Shown piece after piece: positions 26,730-38,430 of a DNA stretch of 64,000 nucleotides. The stretch lies in the NCBI RefSeq assembly GCF_958298935.1, contig NC_084927.1:26486001-26550000 (forward strand), given 5' to 3'. The translations under genes were made by a program, and so were the position numbers. Under the pieces are notes generated by a model. It saw only the letters and a list, made by a program, of their open reading frames with translations, was not told the origin of the DNA and did no database searches. Within the stretch, counting starts at the first letter, position 1. Each line of letters begins with the position of its first letter. Source of the stretch: Phragmites australis (taxonomy: Eukaryota; Streptophyta; Magnoliopsida; Poales; Poaceae).

Positions 26730-26890
26730 AAGCTAATTTGTTTGTTATTAGATTGTAGATTTTGAACTGTGGATTATGAATTTTGTAAATAAAGTGTGTT
26801 CTGTGTGTGTCATATATATATATATATATGGATTATGATACCATCTACAATTCACTCAAGTAGCTTCTACAATCCAGAATTTAGGAGAAA
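26730..26890. mobile_element. MITE-like element
   Basis: A ~160-bp AT-rich block with weakly inverted ends: TTTGTTTG...GATTGTAGATT at left, and on the opposite strand at right TTTGTTTT...GATTGTAGAA. An (AT)n run sits at its centre. Non-coding; ends uncertain. Confidence 0.4.
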
Positions 26891-27359
26891 ACAAATAGGG
26901 GATAAGTCATATTTATGATAAAAAAGAGTATTTAATTAGTTATACCTATCTAAACAAGTTAGATATGAGTGGATGTAAGAATTGATATTACAATTGGTTA
27001 CTCGTATGAAGATGATTCTATGATACTGATAAGTGGATCCGAATTAAGCTTCACTCACAGACCAATATGATACCGTATATTTGCACTCATCAAACCAGAT
27101 TGCAACAATAGATGTAGGCAACTAAACGAGGTTCTTTTTAGAATTCTACATTTTCGCTAAGCCATGATGGAGAACATACAGGAACCAAACACACTATAGT
27201 GACTTAGACTTGCATTTTCTTTGTTCTTGTACAGTGACACATGGCGCGGAGAGAAACATGCATTTTCTCTGGTGACGACGTGACGTGTAAGTATGCAGCA
27301 GCGCTGCGGACGTGTACTAGGAGCAATTGCATCATCTCCTTGAATTCATAGGACGACAG

Positions 27360-28760
27360 AAGATGGGGCTCCTCTGTAGAAAAATAGTACTATTAGGTTA
27401 TGATTGTGATTTTAGTGATTAATGATAATATAATCGTTGAGATTAACATGTTTATCAAGAATATATGTTAGTATGTCTTAGATACGATACATCAAGAAGC
27501 CATCACAATCAGAACAAAGTTTGATGAATTGGAAAAGTCTCAGAAAGATTTGTCTCACTGGATGTTTTGGTGCAAAAAAGTTTGTACTCATTGAAGTATT
27601 GTGTCCAAAGGCTGATAGTCTCACCGGATAGTCCGGTGATGAAGGGTATAAAGCACCGGAGTATTTCTTAGAGAGGCAATTCTAAGTGCTGAAGAATGAA
27701 GATCAACTCAGGGGATAGTTCGGTGGTCACAGAGATAGTTATATCGGAGTATTTCTAGGAAAAGAAGAGAAGATTTAACTCACTGGATGGTCCGATATGA
27801 ATGGAATGAACACTGGATGAATGTATCAGAGTGTCTGTTGTTCACAGAGATATTGAGTGGAGTTTCAACGGCTAGTTTCTGAGTTTGTACTCACCGGATG
27901 ATCCGATGTTAGTACTACTGTTCTCACCGGATCATCCGGTGTTGATAACTTTTTTAAGCGTTGGAAAAACGGCTAGTTGACGGATTTGAGGCTACAAATA
28001 CCTCCCCACTCAGTCATTTGAAGATGTGGCATGTTGTTGAAGTCCAGAGAATCTCATATACACTTGAGAAGACATCCAAGCCACCAAAGTGCTTAAAGTG
28101 ATCATCTAAGATGATTAAAGATAAGATTAGATAATATTTAGTGTTTATAGGCATAGAGTGAGTTGTAGCCAGGTATTGCAGCTTGAAAAATGGATCAAAG
28201 AGTAATCCTAACTTGTATCAAGTGGTACGCTGACGCCTTAGAGTCTTGGTGACTCGCCGACAATTTGAACCTTAGAGTCTTGGTGTAGAGCGATAGCAAG
28301 ATACATGTATGGGGATGCATAGACCATTGCCTTGGTGTCTCAAGCTCCAAAGTGATCATGACGACAAGTAACCAGAATAGAGGTCAACGGTGAGACCTTA
28401 CCTTGGTCACTTGGTGGCTCACCCGGTTTGAAGCCTTGTCTTAGTGGCTCAAGAGTCATGATCAGATGCCAATTAGGAGCATATCCTTAGTGTAGCTCTA
28501 ACGTGAACTAAGGATGACATTTATGTCATCGATACCACAGGATAAAAATTCTTTATATCGAATTTATCTCTCTATCTTATTTACATTTTTGCATTTACAT
28601 ACTTATAATTTACCTTGCTAGATTAGGTTACAATACTCTTGAGCGGTAGAGTAGAGACACTAGATAAATCTAGAGCATATTTAAATAAAAATTGATATAT
28701 ATTTATCTTATAAAGTTTTAGAAACCATTAGTTTTTAAGTACTAGCGCATCAACCTGTGC
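27360..28760 (+). mobile_element. Copia-like LTR, solo or truncated
   Basis: Repeated CACCGG...CCGGTG-type near-palindromes (27622-27638, 27888-27905, 27925-27941, plus diverged ones) and the later TAGAGACACTAGATAAATCT and TTTTAGAAACCATTAGTTTT words are characteristic of one style of grass copia LTR. No coding region or primer-binding site follows. Edges are approximate and no target-site duplication was identified. Confidence 0.55.
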
Positions 28761-30019
28761 AACTGCACAGGGTAGAAATTTAGTTTACGGCTGAATTGTA
28801 GATATTTGTATTAATAATAGTTGTATGCTAAGATACATCAACTATTTATATTTAAATATTAGAATGTAAAATATAAATATTTTTTCCATAATATTGGAAT
28901 CATGTTTATTATTTGTGAATAGATCTAATTTATAATTTTCATTTTATGTGTTATGCAAATTGATTTTTATTTGTTTCTTGATTTTTTGAAATTATTTTTA
29001 TTATTAATATCATCACCGTATCTCATATTATTTTTTTGAAATACATTATAAATTCTTTGATATTATTTTTTGTGTGATAATCCGTAATATGTTTGCGTTC
29101 TGTTATTTTAATTTTGTAATATTTGATTATAATTGATTTGGAAAAGTGTGTTGATTGCTAACGTAACTAAGTTGGAGTTTGCTAACATAATTTTGTTGGA
29201 CAAATGATATCTATAACAAAAAGGAAGGAAAGGTAAGGCAAGGAGTAGTCTTAAGGCTGGACTCTATGATTTATTTTTTAATCTTTTATGTTGTTTTATC
29301 TGGTTGTTGATCTATAGTTACAATTAATCAATCAATTAATTCGACAGTCGGATGTTTTGCTTTTTTATAGGAATTTCTAGAATTTTCTTAAGATTAACAT
29401 GGAGGTACCAAAAGAAGCCTCCAATTAATAAATATAAGATTCTAATTTATCATTATCTTATAACGTCATCGTTCCTCACACCCTCAAACTCATGACCCCT
29501 AACGTCGCAAGAAAAGTGGTTTTCCATCAGGAAACCTTGCCTCTAACAGGAACACAAAAAATTCACATGATCATGACAAATCATAATGTTTCTCGCCTAC
29601 GTCGCACTTTTCGAATAGAACGTTTTATTATAAGAACATTGTATTATCTTTCCTCATATTAGTTCTATGGTAGTCCCTCGAGGTGAAAAAGATATGGTCC
29701 CCTGGCTTTGGTAGACCAACGGATCACTTGTGATCGGATAGCCAAATAGAAGATGGAAGGCTTTGCTTGGAAGACGCGATCTTATATAGGAGTTTGTCCA
29801 CCACATGTTATATATGTAACGCAAGGATAATTGTAGGACCATATTAGTCCAAGGGAGGAGATATACATGACTTCCACTTCGGGAAAGGGAAAGAATAGGA
29901 TAGACGCGCCACTTATTTGCTGGACTGAGATCACAGCATCACATCACTTGGATATATTACTTCCCATTTTTGGAAGCGACGAACTGACGAGGCATCCCTG
30001 TCGTGTAAGACCAAACTTA
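28761..30019. other. AT-rich intergenic DNA, no gene seen
   Basis: Contains only short frames. A CAACCTGTGCAACTGCACAG near-palindrome at about 28752-28771 resembles ends of common grass repeats, but no element could be delimited. Confidence 0.5.
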
Positions 30020-31446
30020 TCACCGCACGCATCTCCTTTCAGCTAGAAGCACGAGGGGGTTCTTCCTGTGCACCGTCAACGCGTTCTCCTCCTCCACATC
30101 CACGCCGCCATGCGGCGCACGCCAGTTCAAAGCAAAACAGCAAGTCGGCCAGCAGCAGCTCGACCACGGCCGTCGCGAAGTGCACGCCGGGGCAGCTCCT
30201 CCGGCCGACCCCGAACGGTATGAGCGCGAAGGTGTCGTGCCACGGCTTGTGGTCGCTGAGGTCCCTGCCAATGGCCTTGGCGTTGACGAGCACCCGCGTC
30301 TTGGCCGGTATCTCGTACCCGTGCACCGTGCAGGGCTCGGTGGTCTCCCTGGGCACCAGGAGCGGCGCCGGCGGGTGCAGCCGTAGGGACTCCCTGATGA
30401 CTAGCTTCAGGTAGTGGAGGCGTGGGAGGTCGACTTCCTGGACCATGTCTGTCGGCCACGACGCTGCGCACCTCTTGTTGCGCCTTCAGAAGAACGTCCA
30501 GGTGCCTGACTAGCTCCGTCACCGTCCATTCCACCGTCGCCGACGACGTGTCGGTTCCGGCAACAAACATGTCCTGCAAACACAATTTCTGTCAATCAAT
30601 ACGTCTGATTCAGAAATCAAGGGCAAATTTCTACTCTTATTAACATGCGTATGTTCGTACGTACCGTTAGGATGCCTTTGACCTGGCTACGGCTGCTGAA
30701 CGTGCTCCAGTGAGCCGGATCGACGTGCAACCGGAGAAGCACGTCAACCAAGTCCTCCTCCTTGGACACCGTGAGCTTGTTGTGGTGGTCGTCGATGACC
30801 CTATCGTAGAACGCGTCGAGCTCATGGAAGTTCCGCTCCAGCCGCCTCCGCAGGCCACGGAGCGCGTCCAGCCACCCAAGCCACGGCATGTAATCGGCCA
30901 CAAAGAAAGCACCTAGAAGCATCTGTGTCTCCTCGAGGACTGCCCTTGTCTCGATGCTCTCTCCGCCGTCGTCGAAGAAGGCGATACGCCGCACGATCCT
31001 GTTGCTCGTTGCGACAAGCTTATCGCTCGAATTCACGGGAGAACCAGTCCTCGACTCGTCCGCTATGGCGGCGGCGAGCACGGCAGCCTCAGCCTCCCGG
31101 GGGCGCGAAGGAGATGTTCTGCAGGCCGTAGGAGAGCCTGGTGGCCGCGTACAGAGCCGGGCGGCCGGACAGGACCCGGTCGTTGCGCTGGAACACGGCG
31201 CGCGCCGCGTCGGCGGAGGAGACGACGAGCGTTGGCACCGAGCCGAGGCGACGCAGCATGAGTGGCGCCGCGTGCAGCCGAGCTGGTGGAGGTTGCCGAC
31301 GAGGGGGAGGCCTCTTGGACGTGGCAGAGATGGCGCGGTGGCGCGCCTCTTGCACCGTGCAGTAGCTGTTTGAAGAGGAGAACGGTAACAAGGGAGAGAA
31401 GGACGCGTGCAAGGAGCTCATAAGCTTGGAGCGTCTCCATGGGCAT
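30020..31446 (-). pseudogene. Cytochrome P450 pseudogene, paralogue of the 20.5-22.2 kb gene
   Basis: It is colinear with the intact P450: start ATG at 31446 (MPMETLQAYELLARVLL), exon 1 to 30665, a 91-bp intron at the same site (30664-30574), exon 2 from 30573 (DMFVAGTDT) to a stop at 30020. Heme loop FGVGRRSCPG and ExxR (ESLR) persist. Lesions: about 37 bp lost near 31275 (after HQLG), about 96 bp lost near 31098 (the TFWRAARR region and C helix), about 63 bp lost near 30265 (the PERF region), and frameshifts near 31340, near 30440 (after VVADRH) and near 30128 (LLFCF...). No continuous frame exists, so it is non-functional. The tandem-duplicate status is supported by similar upstream DNA. 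Confidence 0.92.
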
Positions 31447-31526
31447 TGCTGCCGTGGTGGCGCTCGTTTTTTTTTATTTTTTTGGGTCACCTGCTGTTTG
31501 CCTTAAGCGGCTAAGAAGCAGTGTTG

Positions 31527-31532
31527 TATATA
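31527..31532 (-). promoter_or_regulatory. Possible TATA box of the P450 pseudogene
   Basis: TATATA within an AT-rich run about 80 bp upstream of the ATG at 31446. The promoter position is comparable to, but farther upstream than, that of the intact copy. Confidence 0.35.
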
Positions 31533-31719
31533 TCTACAGAGTATACGTAGACTGTCATGTGCGGAAGAGATGTGTATCATTTCGCGGCCATGAATGGTAG
31601 GACATTAGGATTGGAGATTTGGAGTTTTGTCGAACAAATGGTCCAAATGGAGTTTGAAAATGAATTTGTGGTTGTCATTCTCTAATGGTTCTTGGATGAA
31701 TCAAATCATACAAATGATA

Positions 31720-31882
31720 GGTAAGGAATAAGAAAGGAAATAGATAAATTTCATGAATGGTGTGTGTGGAGACAGGCAAGGAATAAGCAAGGAAATAGAT
31801 AGATTTCAGGAATGCTGTGTGTGGAGGTAGGTAAGGAATAAGCAAGGAAATATATAATTTCAGGAACGGTGTGTGTGGAGCC
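31720..31882. repeat. 55-bp tandem repeat, three units, upstream of the P450 pseudogene
   Basis: Units 31720-31774, 31775-31829 and 31830-31882 share AAGGAATAAG, AAGGAAATA and GTGTGTGTGGAG. The corresponding upstream DNA of the intact P450 (about 22624-22680) has the motif once only, so the array expanded after duplication. Confidence 0.85.
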
Positions 31883-32507
31883 TGTCAGACAGTAACTATC
31901 TGATTTTATTATATTAAGAGTAAAAAAATTAATATTTATAAATTTCCTTATTCAGAAATGTAGTTAAAAAGATTAGCATGCCAATGGCATGAAAAAATGA
32001 AAGCAGAAAAAATAAATAAAAGTCAAAGAAAAAAATGAGTCACTCATGAATAAGTTCTGTGTGCTAGAAATCAATAACTTCACAGAACTATCAACTTTGA
32101 CAAATATGGATGTTGTAAAGAAAATGGGGAGAGATGCAAGGACATCTTTGAAATTCAGAATGCAAAGTATAATTGCTGTCAAAGTTCAGTAAAATAAAAT
32201 AGGTTAATTCTTATTGAAATTCATGCATAGCACTGTAAACTCTATACACAATCACACCAGACACTAGCTTCCTAATTATTATTCGTGGGCTTACCTACAC
32301 TTGAAGTTGAAGTACAACCTGATGCAGGCTAGCAGGTTCTTTTTGTATACGCTGAGCAACTGTCTTGTATTTACAGGTTACTAACTTACTATGTCAATCG
32401 ATCTTCCACCCCCCCCCCCACCCCCCAAATGGGGCAGGTCAGCAGGTGTGTCTGGTGTCCATTCTCATCTAAAAGAAAGGTCTTCAGCGCAATACAGAGA
32501 ACTGGTA

Positions 32508-34592
32508 TCACCAGTAATCATTGCAGGAGCAAGAACCATCCTTGAAATGATGAAATCTATTCCGGTCTCGAACAACAATCTCCCTACTGTACACCTTCGA
32601 AATCAATTTCGTGGCTGAGTGGCAATCTGAGCACACTCTCAGATTCTTCGATAACCGAATTGTTGCACCAGGGTGCAACTTCATCAGGCCAAATGCAATG
32701 GCCAGCTTCTCACTGTGACGGGAAACAGACAGTTCCTTCTCACACTCATCAACATCTAGCCTCGCATCAGCTGTATTTGGGACATACCCGGCCATCTTGA
32801 TCTTGTCAATCATCTCCTTAACTTTCTCGTATATCTCCTTCAACTGGGGGTGATCACTATCTTCAGCAAAGAACTCAAATACCGTCCCATCCACCTCAAT
32901 GAGACTACACCCTGGAGTTTTCTCAATCCCTCTATCATTCATTGCCCTTCGAATCATTGCTGCATCCTTCCATCGTCCTAGTGATGCATAGATGTTTGAC
33001 AGAAGTATGTAGTCACCACTGTGACTGGGGTCCAATGAGATGATATGCTTCAGTGCTTCTTCCCCAGTTTCAACATTTTTGTGAACTGTGCAGGAAGACA
33101 GTAATGCCCTCCAGATAACTGTGTTTGGCTCAATGGGCATGCTTCTGATAAACTGATATGCCTCATCTATCAAACCAGCCCGCCCCAACAAATCCACAAT
33201 ACAGCCGTAGTGCTCAACTCTTGGCTGGATTCCATACTCCCGAGTCATGCTATCAAAATGCTGGCGACCCTCTTCAACTAAGCAGCTGTGACTGCAAGCC
33301 ATGAGAACACCAATGAATGTTACATATGTGGGTTTGATATTGGCCTCACGCATAGATGAGAAGAGCTCCAGTGCTTCTCTGCCCCTTCCATTGCTCGCCA
33401 TGCCCTTTATCAAGGCTGTCCACGTCCATGTGTTCTTCATGGGCATTGACTCAAATGCCTCGACTGCACTATCAATGCATCCGCACTTCGCATAGAAGTC
33501 CACCAATGCAGTGCTAAGAACAACGGTGAGAGGCAAACGCTTCCTTCTTATATATGAATGTACCCACCTCCCTGTCTCAAGCGCACCCAGGATAGCACAA
33601 GCAGAAAGCACACTGACCATGGTCACATCATTTGGCTCCACCTCAGCAACCTGCATCTCATTGAAAAGAGCAAGCGCCTCCTGGCACTGACCTGCCTGCG
33701 TGTAGCCCGAGATCATTGCACTCCAAGCAACCACATCACGGGACCGCATCCCGTTGAACAATCGCCGTGCCTTACCAAGCTCACCACACTTGGCATACAT
33801 GTCGACCAGCGCGGTCACTAAGTTCCTGTTCCCCACCATCCCCTTCTCCTCCACATAGCCCCCAATCCAGTCCCCAAGCTCGGCATCACCTATTCGGCCG
33901 CATGCCGTGGCGATGCTCACCAATGTGACCTCATCAAAGGGCGCCCCAACCTCAAGCATGACCTTAAACATCTCCACTACCTCCTTCCAATCTCCGTCCT
34001 TGAAGTACCCTGCGATGATCGCATTCCACATGACCACGCCCTTCTCCTCCACAGCGTCGAACAGCACACGTGCCGCTGCAACATCGCCACAGCTCGCATA
34101 CATATGTATCAAGCTGCTCAGAACGAACCGATCCACCATGAACCCACGCTTGACAGCGTACACCTGGATGCCGCGCCCTACATCCAGACCACGCATCCTG
34201 GAGCAGGACTTGAGGGTGCAGGCGAGCGTGTGCTGGTCGGGGCAGACCGAAGCCGTGCCGAGCATTTCGACGAACAGGTGGAGGGCATCTTCCGCGTGGC
34301 CCGCGCGGATTAAACCGCGCATGAGGATGTTGTAGGACGGCGCGGACAGTGGTGGGCGGGGGCCCAGGCGGAACATGCGGAGCGCGTAGGAGAGTTGCGC
34401 CGGGGAGGCGGCGGCGGCCTCGAGGAGGGAGTGGAAGGATTTGGGCGAGGCGGTGAGCTCGCCGGACTTGAGTAGAGCCGCGTGGAGCTGCGGCATGTGG
34501 CGGAGAGATGCGCGGCCGGGTGGAGGATGAGGCGGTGCCGGCGCGGCGGGACCGGGGAGAGCCGCCGCAGCCGGGAGGACGGCGGTGGCCAT
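32508..34592 (-). CDS. Pentatricopeptide repeat protein, PLS class, DYW subgroup
   Basis: Intronless, 694 aa. DYW-type PPR proteins bind organelle RNA and usually specify or catalyse C-to-U editing. The N-terminus is Ala/Pro-rich (MATAVLPAAAALPG) and could be a plastid or mitochondrial targeting peptide. A train of P, L and S repeats follows (for example YNILMRGLIRAGHAEDALHL, LIHMYASCGDVAAARVLF, MWNAIIAGYFKDGDW), then the E region (WRALLSSCTVHKN...SNIYASLGRW) and a full DYW domain. The deaminase-like zinc signature is present: HSE at ~626-628 and CSDC at ~654-657, and the protein ends in NDYW. The ATG at 34592 is the first in frame; an upstream extension has no ATG. No lesion. The editing target cannot be told. 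A run of C residues lies just past the stop (~32407-32426). Confidence 0.95.
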   Translation of the reverse strand: MATAVLPAAAALPGPAAPAPPHPPPGRASLRHMPQLHAALLKSGELTASPKSFHSLLEAAAASPAQLSYALRMFRLGPRPPLSAPSYNILMRGLIRAGHAEDALHLFVEMLGTASVCPDQHTLACTLKSCSRMRGLDVGRGIQVYAVKRGFMVDRFVLSSLIHMYASCGDVAAARVLFDAVEEKGVVMWNAIIAGYFKDGDWKEVVEMFKVMLEVGAPFDEVTLVSIATACGRIGDAELGDWIGGYVEEKGMVGNRNLVTALVDMYAKCGELGKARRLFNGMRSRDVVAWSAMISGYTQAGQCQEALALFNEMQVAEVEPNDVTMVSVLSACAILGALETGRWVHSYIRRKRLPLTVVLSTALVDFYAKCGCIDSAVEAFESMPMKNTWTWTALIKGMASNGRGREALELFSSMREANIKPTYVTFIGVLMACSHSCLVEEGRQHFDSMTREYGIQPRVEHYGCIVDLLGRAGLIDEAYQFIRSMPIEPNTVIWRALLSSCTVHKNVETGEEALKHIISLDPSHSGDYILLSNIYASLGRWKDAAMIRRAMNDRGIEKTPGCSLIEVDGTVFEFFAEDSDHPQLKEIYEKVKEMIDKIKMAGYVPNTADARLDVDECEKELSVSRHSEKLAIAFGLMKLHPGATIRLSKNLRVCSDCHSATKLISKVYSREIVVRDRNRFHHFKDGSCSCNDYW

Positions 34593-35149
34593 TCGAGTTC
34601 GCTTGGGCTTAACCGCACCAACCGGCACTTGCCTTTCGTTAGTTATCCAACCAGCAGCCCGTTTGAGACACTGACATCTGGGTCCACACGTCAGAGGAAC
34701 ATGGAAAAGGTAGGTGGGAATGGGAAATGGAGAGAGTGAAATTTTTTCTCACGTTTAGTTTCGAGGATTAGTTTTTTTTAATATGGGAAACCTCTTCTTC
34801 ATTACTGAGTAATGAAACTACCGTTTAAGTATCTTATAACTAATCAGAAAAGATAGAAGCTGAGAAAAACGGTTCAGCAGGGGTATAATCTGTTTTAAGA
34901 CTTAGAACATATAAAACTAAAGATAGAACCAAGGCACTACAGACTGCGCGATAAGAAACAGCATATTACAGCCACCGGAGAAAGTTTCTGAATAAATTCA
35001 CTAGGCATCCTCGATATCCTCAGCAAAATCTTGATTTTCAGCATTACTCTGATCATTATCACCAAAATCTTCTAAAATGATCACATGAGTGCTGGAAGAA
35101 CTCTAGATGAGAACAGCTGATAATTAGCTAGAGCACTCATCACTGTGCG
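34593..35149. other. Intergenic, no gene seen
   Basis: PPR upstream region followed by AT-rich DNA with no recognised feature. Confidence 0.5.
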
Positions 35150-36379
35150 GAGCAAGGCCTTAAGCCCCTTGCACCAACTAGTCTTTACTCAACCCCTTCA
35201 GGAGATATGCCCAAAGATTCAAAAAAGAACAAGCGTGAAAGATAATTTCACTAGAATCACGAATTAATTTATTATCAAAACAAGCACGGTTCCTTGCTTT
35301 CCAAATAGCCAAGCAAACTACAGCCAAACCAATCACATGAAATTCCTTTTTCTAAGGCAGAAACTTAGCAATCCAACTAAAGAAACAAGAGACAGAATTA
35401 GGAATGGAGTTAGCACCAATGAACATGGCAACAAAACCCCAAACTGCTTTAGCTACTGGACACAGGAAAAATAAATGACTGCAAGATTCTTTTTGGGTGT
35501 AAAAATAGCAAGTCCCATCGCTAACCCATTTTCTTTCCAACATATTATCCTTAGTAAGCAAAACATTATTCTCTAAAAGCCAAAAAAAACTTTAATTTTT
35601 AAATGAATCTTAGCTTTCCAGGTATGCTAAAAAAAATGTTAGGAGAGCCTCTCACTAACCACTTTTACATGGATTTAACTGAGAAATTGCCACTCTTCTC
35701 AAAAGCCTAGTAAAAACTAATGATGTCAACATATCTCTAATGAAATTCCAGACTGAAGATCACTACAAAGCCATCTCTTGAAGTTAAATTCCAATTTTTG
35801 TGATAAGTATTATAAACCAGAATATCAAAATCAATATATATTCTATAAAGGCTAGGGAAAAGCTCACACAAAGGTTTTGAAGCAATCCAAGAATTCATCC
35901 AAAACCTTATGTTTCTATCATTCTGAACATTGATCATCCTATCTTAAAGGTAAAACCCTCTAACTTTAAATAGATCACACCATCTGTTTATGTTGCACCC
36001 CAACAAGAATATCACAATGAATATATTTTCTTCTAACAATTTATTGCCACGGACCATCTTTCCTATCTAATTTTCACCACCATCTACAAAGGAGGATAAT
36101 ATTCATTTTAGAAAGGTTCTTAATACATAAACATCATTTTTTTTCTTCGGTTTATAAATAATACTCCATTTAATCAGATGATGTTTTTTAGTTTCACCCC
36201 TGCAAGAAGAACCTTCTTCTAGCTTTATTAATATTGTCCATAACAATTAGGAGGATTAGTAAATGAAAAGGGCGAATGAATGAGATATAAGGGGTGGAAA
36301 TCTTTTCTACATTTGGTTTGGAGGATTGGAAAATAAAGATGAAGAATAAATGAGATATAAGACTCTCATTTCCCATCAA
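35150..36379 (-). mobile_element. LINE ORF2 3'-end remnant
   Basis: On the minus strand, in several frames broken by stops, the order is that of a plant LINE ORF2 end: INKARRRFFLQG (post-RT, ~36240), RNIRFWMNSWIASKPLCELF (~35850), then the zf-RVT box CYFYTQKESCSHLFFLCPVA followed by VWGFVAMFIG (~35500-35400). It is AT-rich and heavily decayed. This remnant appears to belong to a different LINE family from the one near 1.6-2.3 kb. Confidence 0.8.
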
Positions 36380-36446
36380 AAGGAGTGGGTTCTAAGCATA
36401 ATATATATTCTCTTCTACATCGAGTTATTCTCTATTACTACTCTAT

Positions 36447-36502
36447 TATAAAACATATATATATATATATATAGACACACATACATACACACACTCTCTC
36501 TC
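36447..36502. repeat. AT/AC/CT microsatellite
   Basis: An (AT)n run from about 36453 passes into ACAC and CTCTCT stretches, about 100 bp before the start of the broken GH5 copy. Confidence 0.85.
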
Positions 36503-37276
36503 ATATCTTTATCCTTAACCCATCGTTTTATATCCTAATCTGCATCCTTGTCCCTAACCCGGTGCTGAGCCAAACCAAGCACAAACCAGCCCAAGGAATT
36601 ACCATGGCGGCCTCCTCTGCCATTCCATTGCTCATCGGCCTCCTCACCTTCCTCCTCCTACCCGCTGCCGCGCCCGTGCGCGCAGCCTCGGCCTTGCTCC
36701 CGGCGCTGCCGCTCTCGACGGCGTCGCGGTGGGTGGTGGGCGCGGCGGGCGGCCCGTGAAGCTGGCGTGCGCGAACTGGGCGTCGCATCTGGAGCCCGCG
36801 GTCGCGGAGGGCCTACGCGCGGCGCGCGTGGCGGCCATGGGGTTCAACTGCGTGAGGCTCACACTTGACCGACCTACCTCGCCACCAACACCACGTTCGA
36901 GTCGCTGCCGCTGTGGTGGTCGCTGGAGCGCCTCCGCATGCTGGAGTCCGTCGCCGGCGTGCGGGTTAGCAACCACTCCCTCCTCGAGCTGCCCCTCATC
37001 GATGTTTTCCCCCGGTGGTTGTTGCTCAGTGGAATACCCAAATTATGTATTTTTATTGGCCGAGAAATAGGTTATTGCTTCTATGGGGGTTGTGAGGGAT
37101 GAGGTTTTACCTCTACTTTCTTCTGATTTTGGCGCCATTGATCAAGCCTTGAAAATGTGATTGGACCTATGAGGACAAGTAGAATCATTTGAAATGGCTG
37201 CTTACACATACCTTTGAATTGGCAAGTAGTATTGGGGTATCGGCAGTCCTGGAAGGTCCAAATGATGCTGGATTTA

Positions 37277-37511
37277 GGGCATGTTTGGTTCGCACCTAAA
37301 TTTGCCACGTCTAAGTTGGCTTGTGACTAACAAATTCTTAGTCATAAGTGTGGCAAAGTTAGTCAAAAAACTAATTGTATAATGTGTAGGTTAAGGGGCT
37401 AACAAAGTGTGGCTTGCCACAGTTATGGCAGTCAATCAAACATTTGCTAAAAAAATCTATGTCCTGACTAACCTTAGACATGATAAACTTAGACGCGAAC
37501 CAAACATACCC
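37277..37511. mobile_element. Tourist-like MITE, 235 bp, TTA target duplication
   Basis: Terminal inverted repeats GGGCATGTTTGGTTCGC at left and, read backwards, GGGTATGTTTGGTTCGCG at right, flanked by TTA at 37274-37276 and 37512-37514. A 3-bp TTA duplication is diagnostic of PIF/Harbinger-type (Tourist) MITEs. It sits in the GH5 pseudogene. Confidence 0.9.
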
Positions 37512-38430
37512 TTAACATTGTCTTACCAGATAACACTGTAGTCTATACTGGAGTAACAGACGTTAAATTAACAGTCTTCTCTTGCCGTAAGCTATAGGCA
37601 TATTAAATAGCGGTTCATGTCAATTTTACGTTTTCTGGAAAAATAATCATTATAATGGAGGAGTGACTGCCTTATATTGTGTCAAGAAAGGTTATGTCAT
37701 GAATCAATTGAATTATAGCTAAACCAGCAGTGCACGCTATTTTTTTTAACTAATATAAGTTGCTTCAGAAGTTCAAACTTTGCAGATAAGAGGAAACTTG
37801 AATGCACAGAAGCTCATTAGTTCTATTTCATTTCACTAAAAATGGTTTCTCTGTTGCTTCAGAAGTCCAAATTTTGCAGATCCGGGATTCTTGAAGCACA
37901 AAATTTCATCATAGAGCTCATCAAAGAAGCTTAGGATATCCTTCTCTTCCTTTTAATAGTAAGAAACATCTTCTGCAAGCTGAGGGCTGAACCCTAATCA
38001 AGAAAGATCTTATCATTTGAGCTATTTCAGGAAATGCAAAGAATAGATGTTCTCAGTAGTTCTCCTTTTGTTCTTATCCAAATAGTTTGAACATAGACAA
38101 CATATCTACTACTCACCAAATTGATGGTCCGATATGAGGGTGCCTTGCAAGTATCAATGCGCTCTAGCCATGACTATGATAGATGCCAACTGTTGGATTA
38201 GGTGGGTTGTTCTTTTTCCAAATCAGGTATCTGGTTAGTTGGCCTGGTAATATAACAAAAGCAATGGTCATGAACAGAGGAGTAATGCATAGCAGAGCTC
38301 ATCTGTCCTATTTTTCTTGTGACATGGGCAGAATGTCAGACTAGACATCAAGTTAAGCTAAAAAATATTTTGATATCATGGGACAAATAAATTCTGATAA
38401 TTATAATTCTTCTTACATGTATCAAATTTA

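Noticed and set aside
34593..34628. Twelve-codon extension of the PPR protein
   Set aside because: It would start at GTG; the first ATG in frame is at 34592, with the expected Ala-rich leader.
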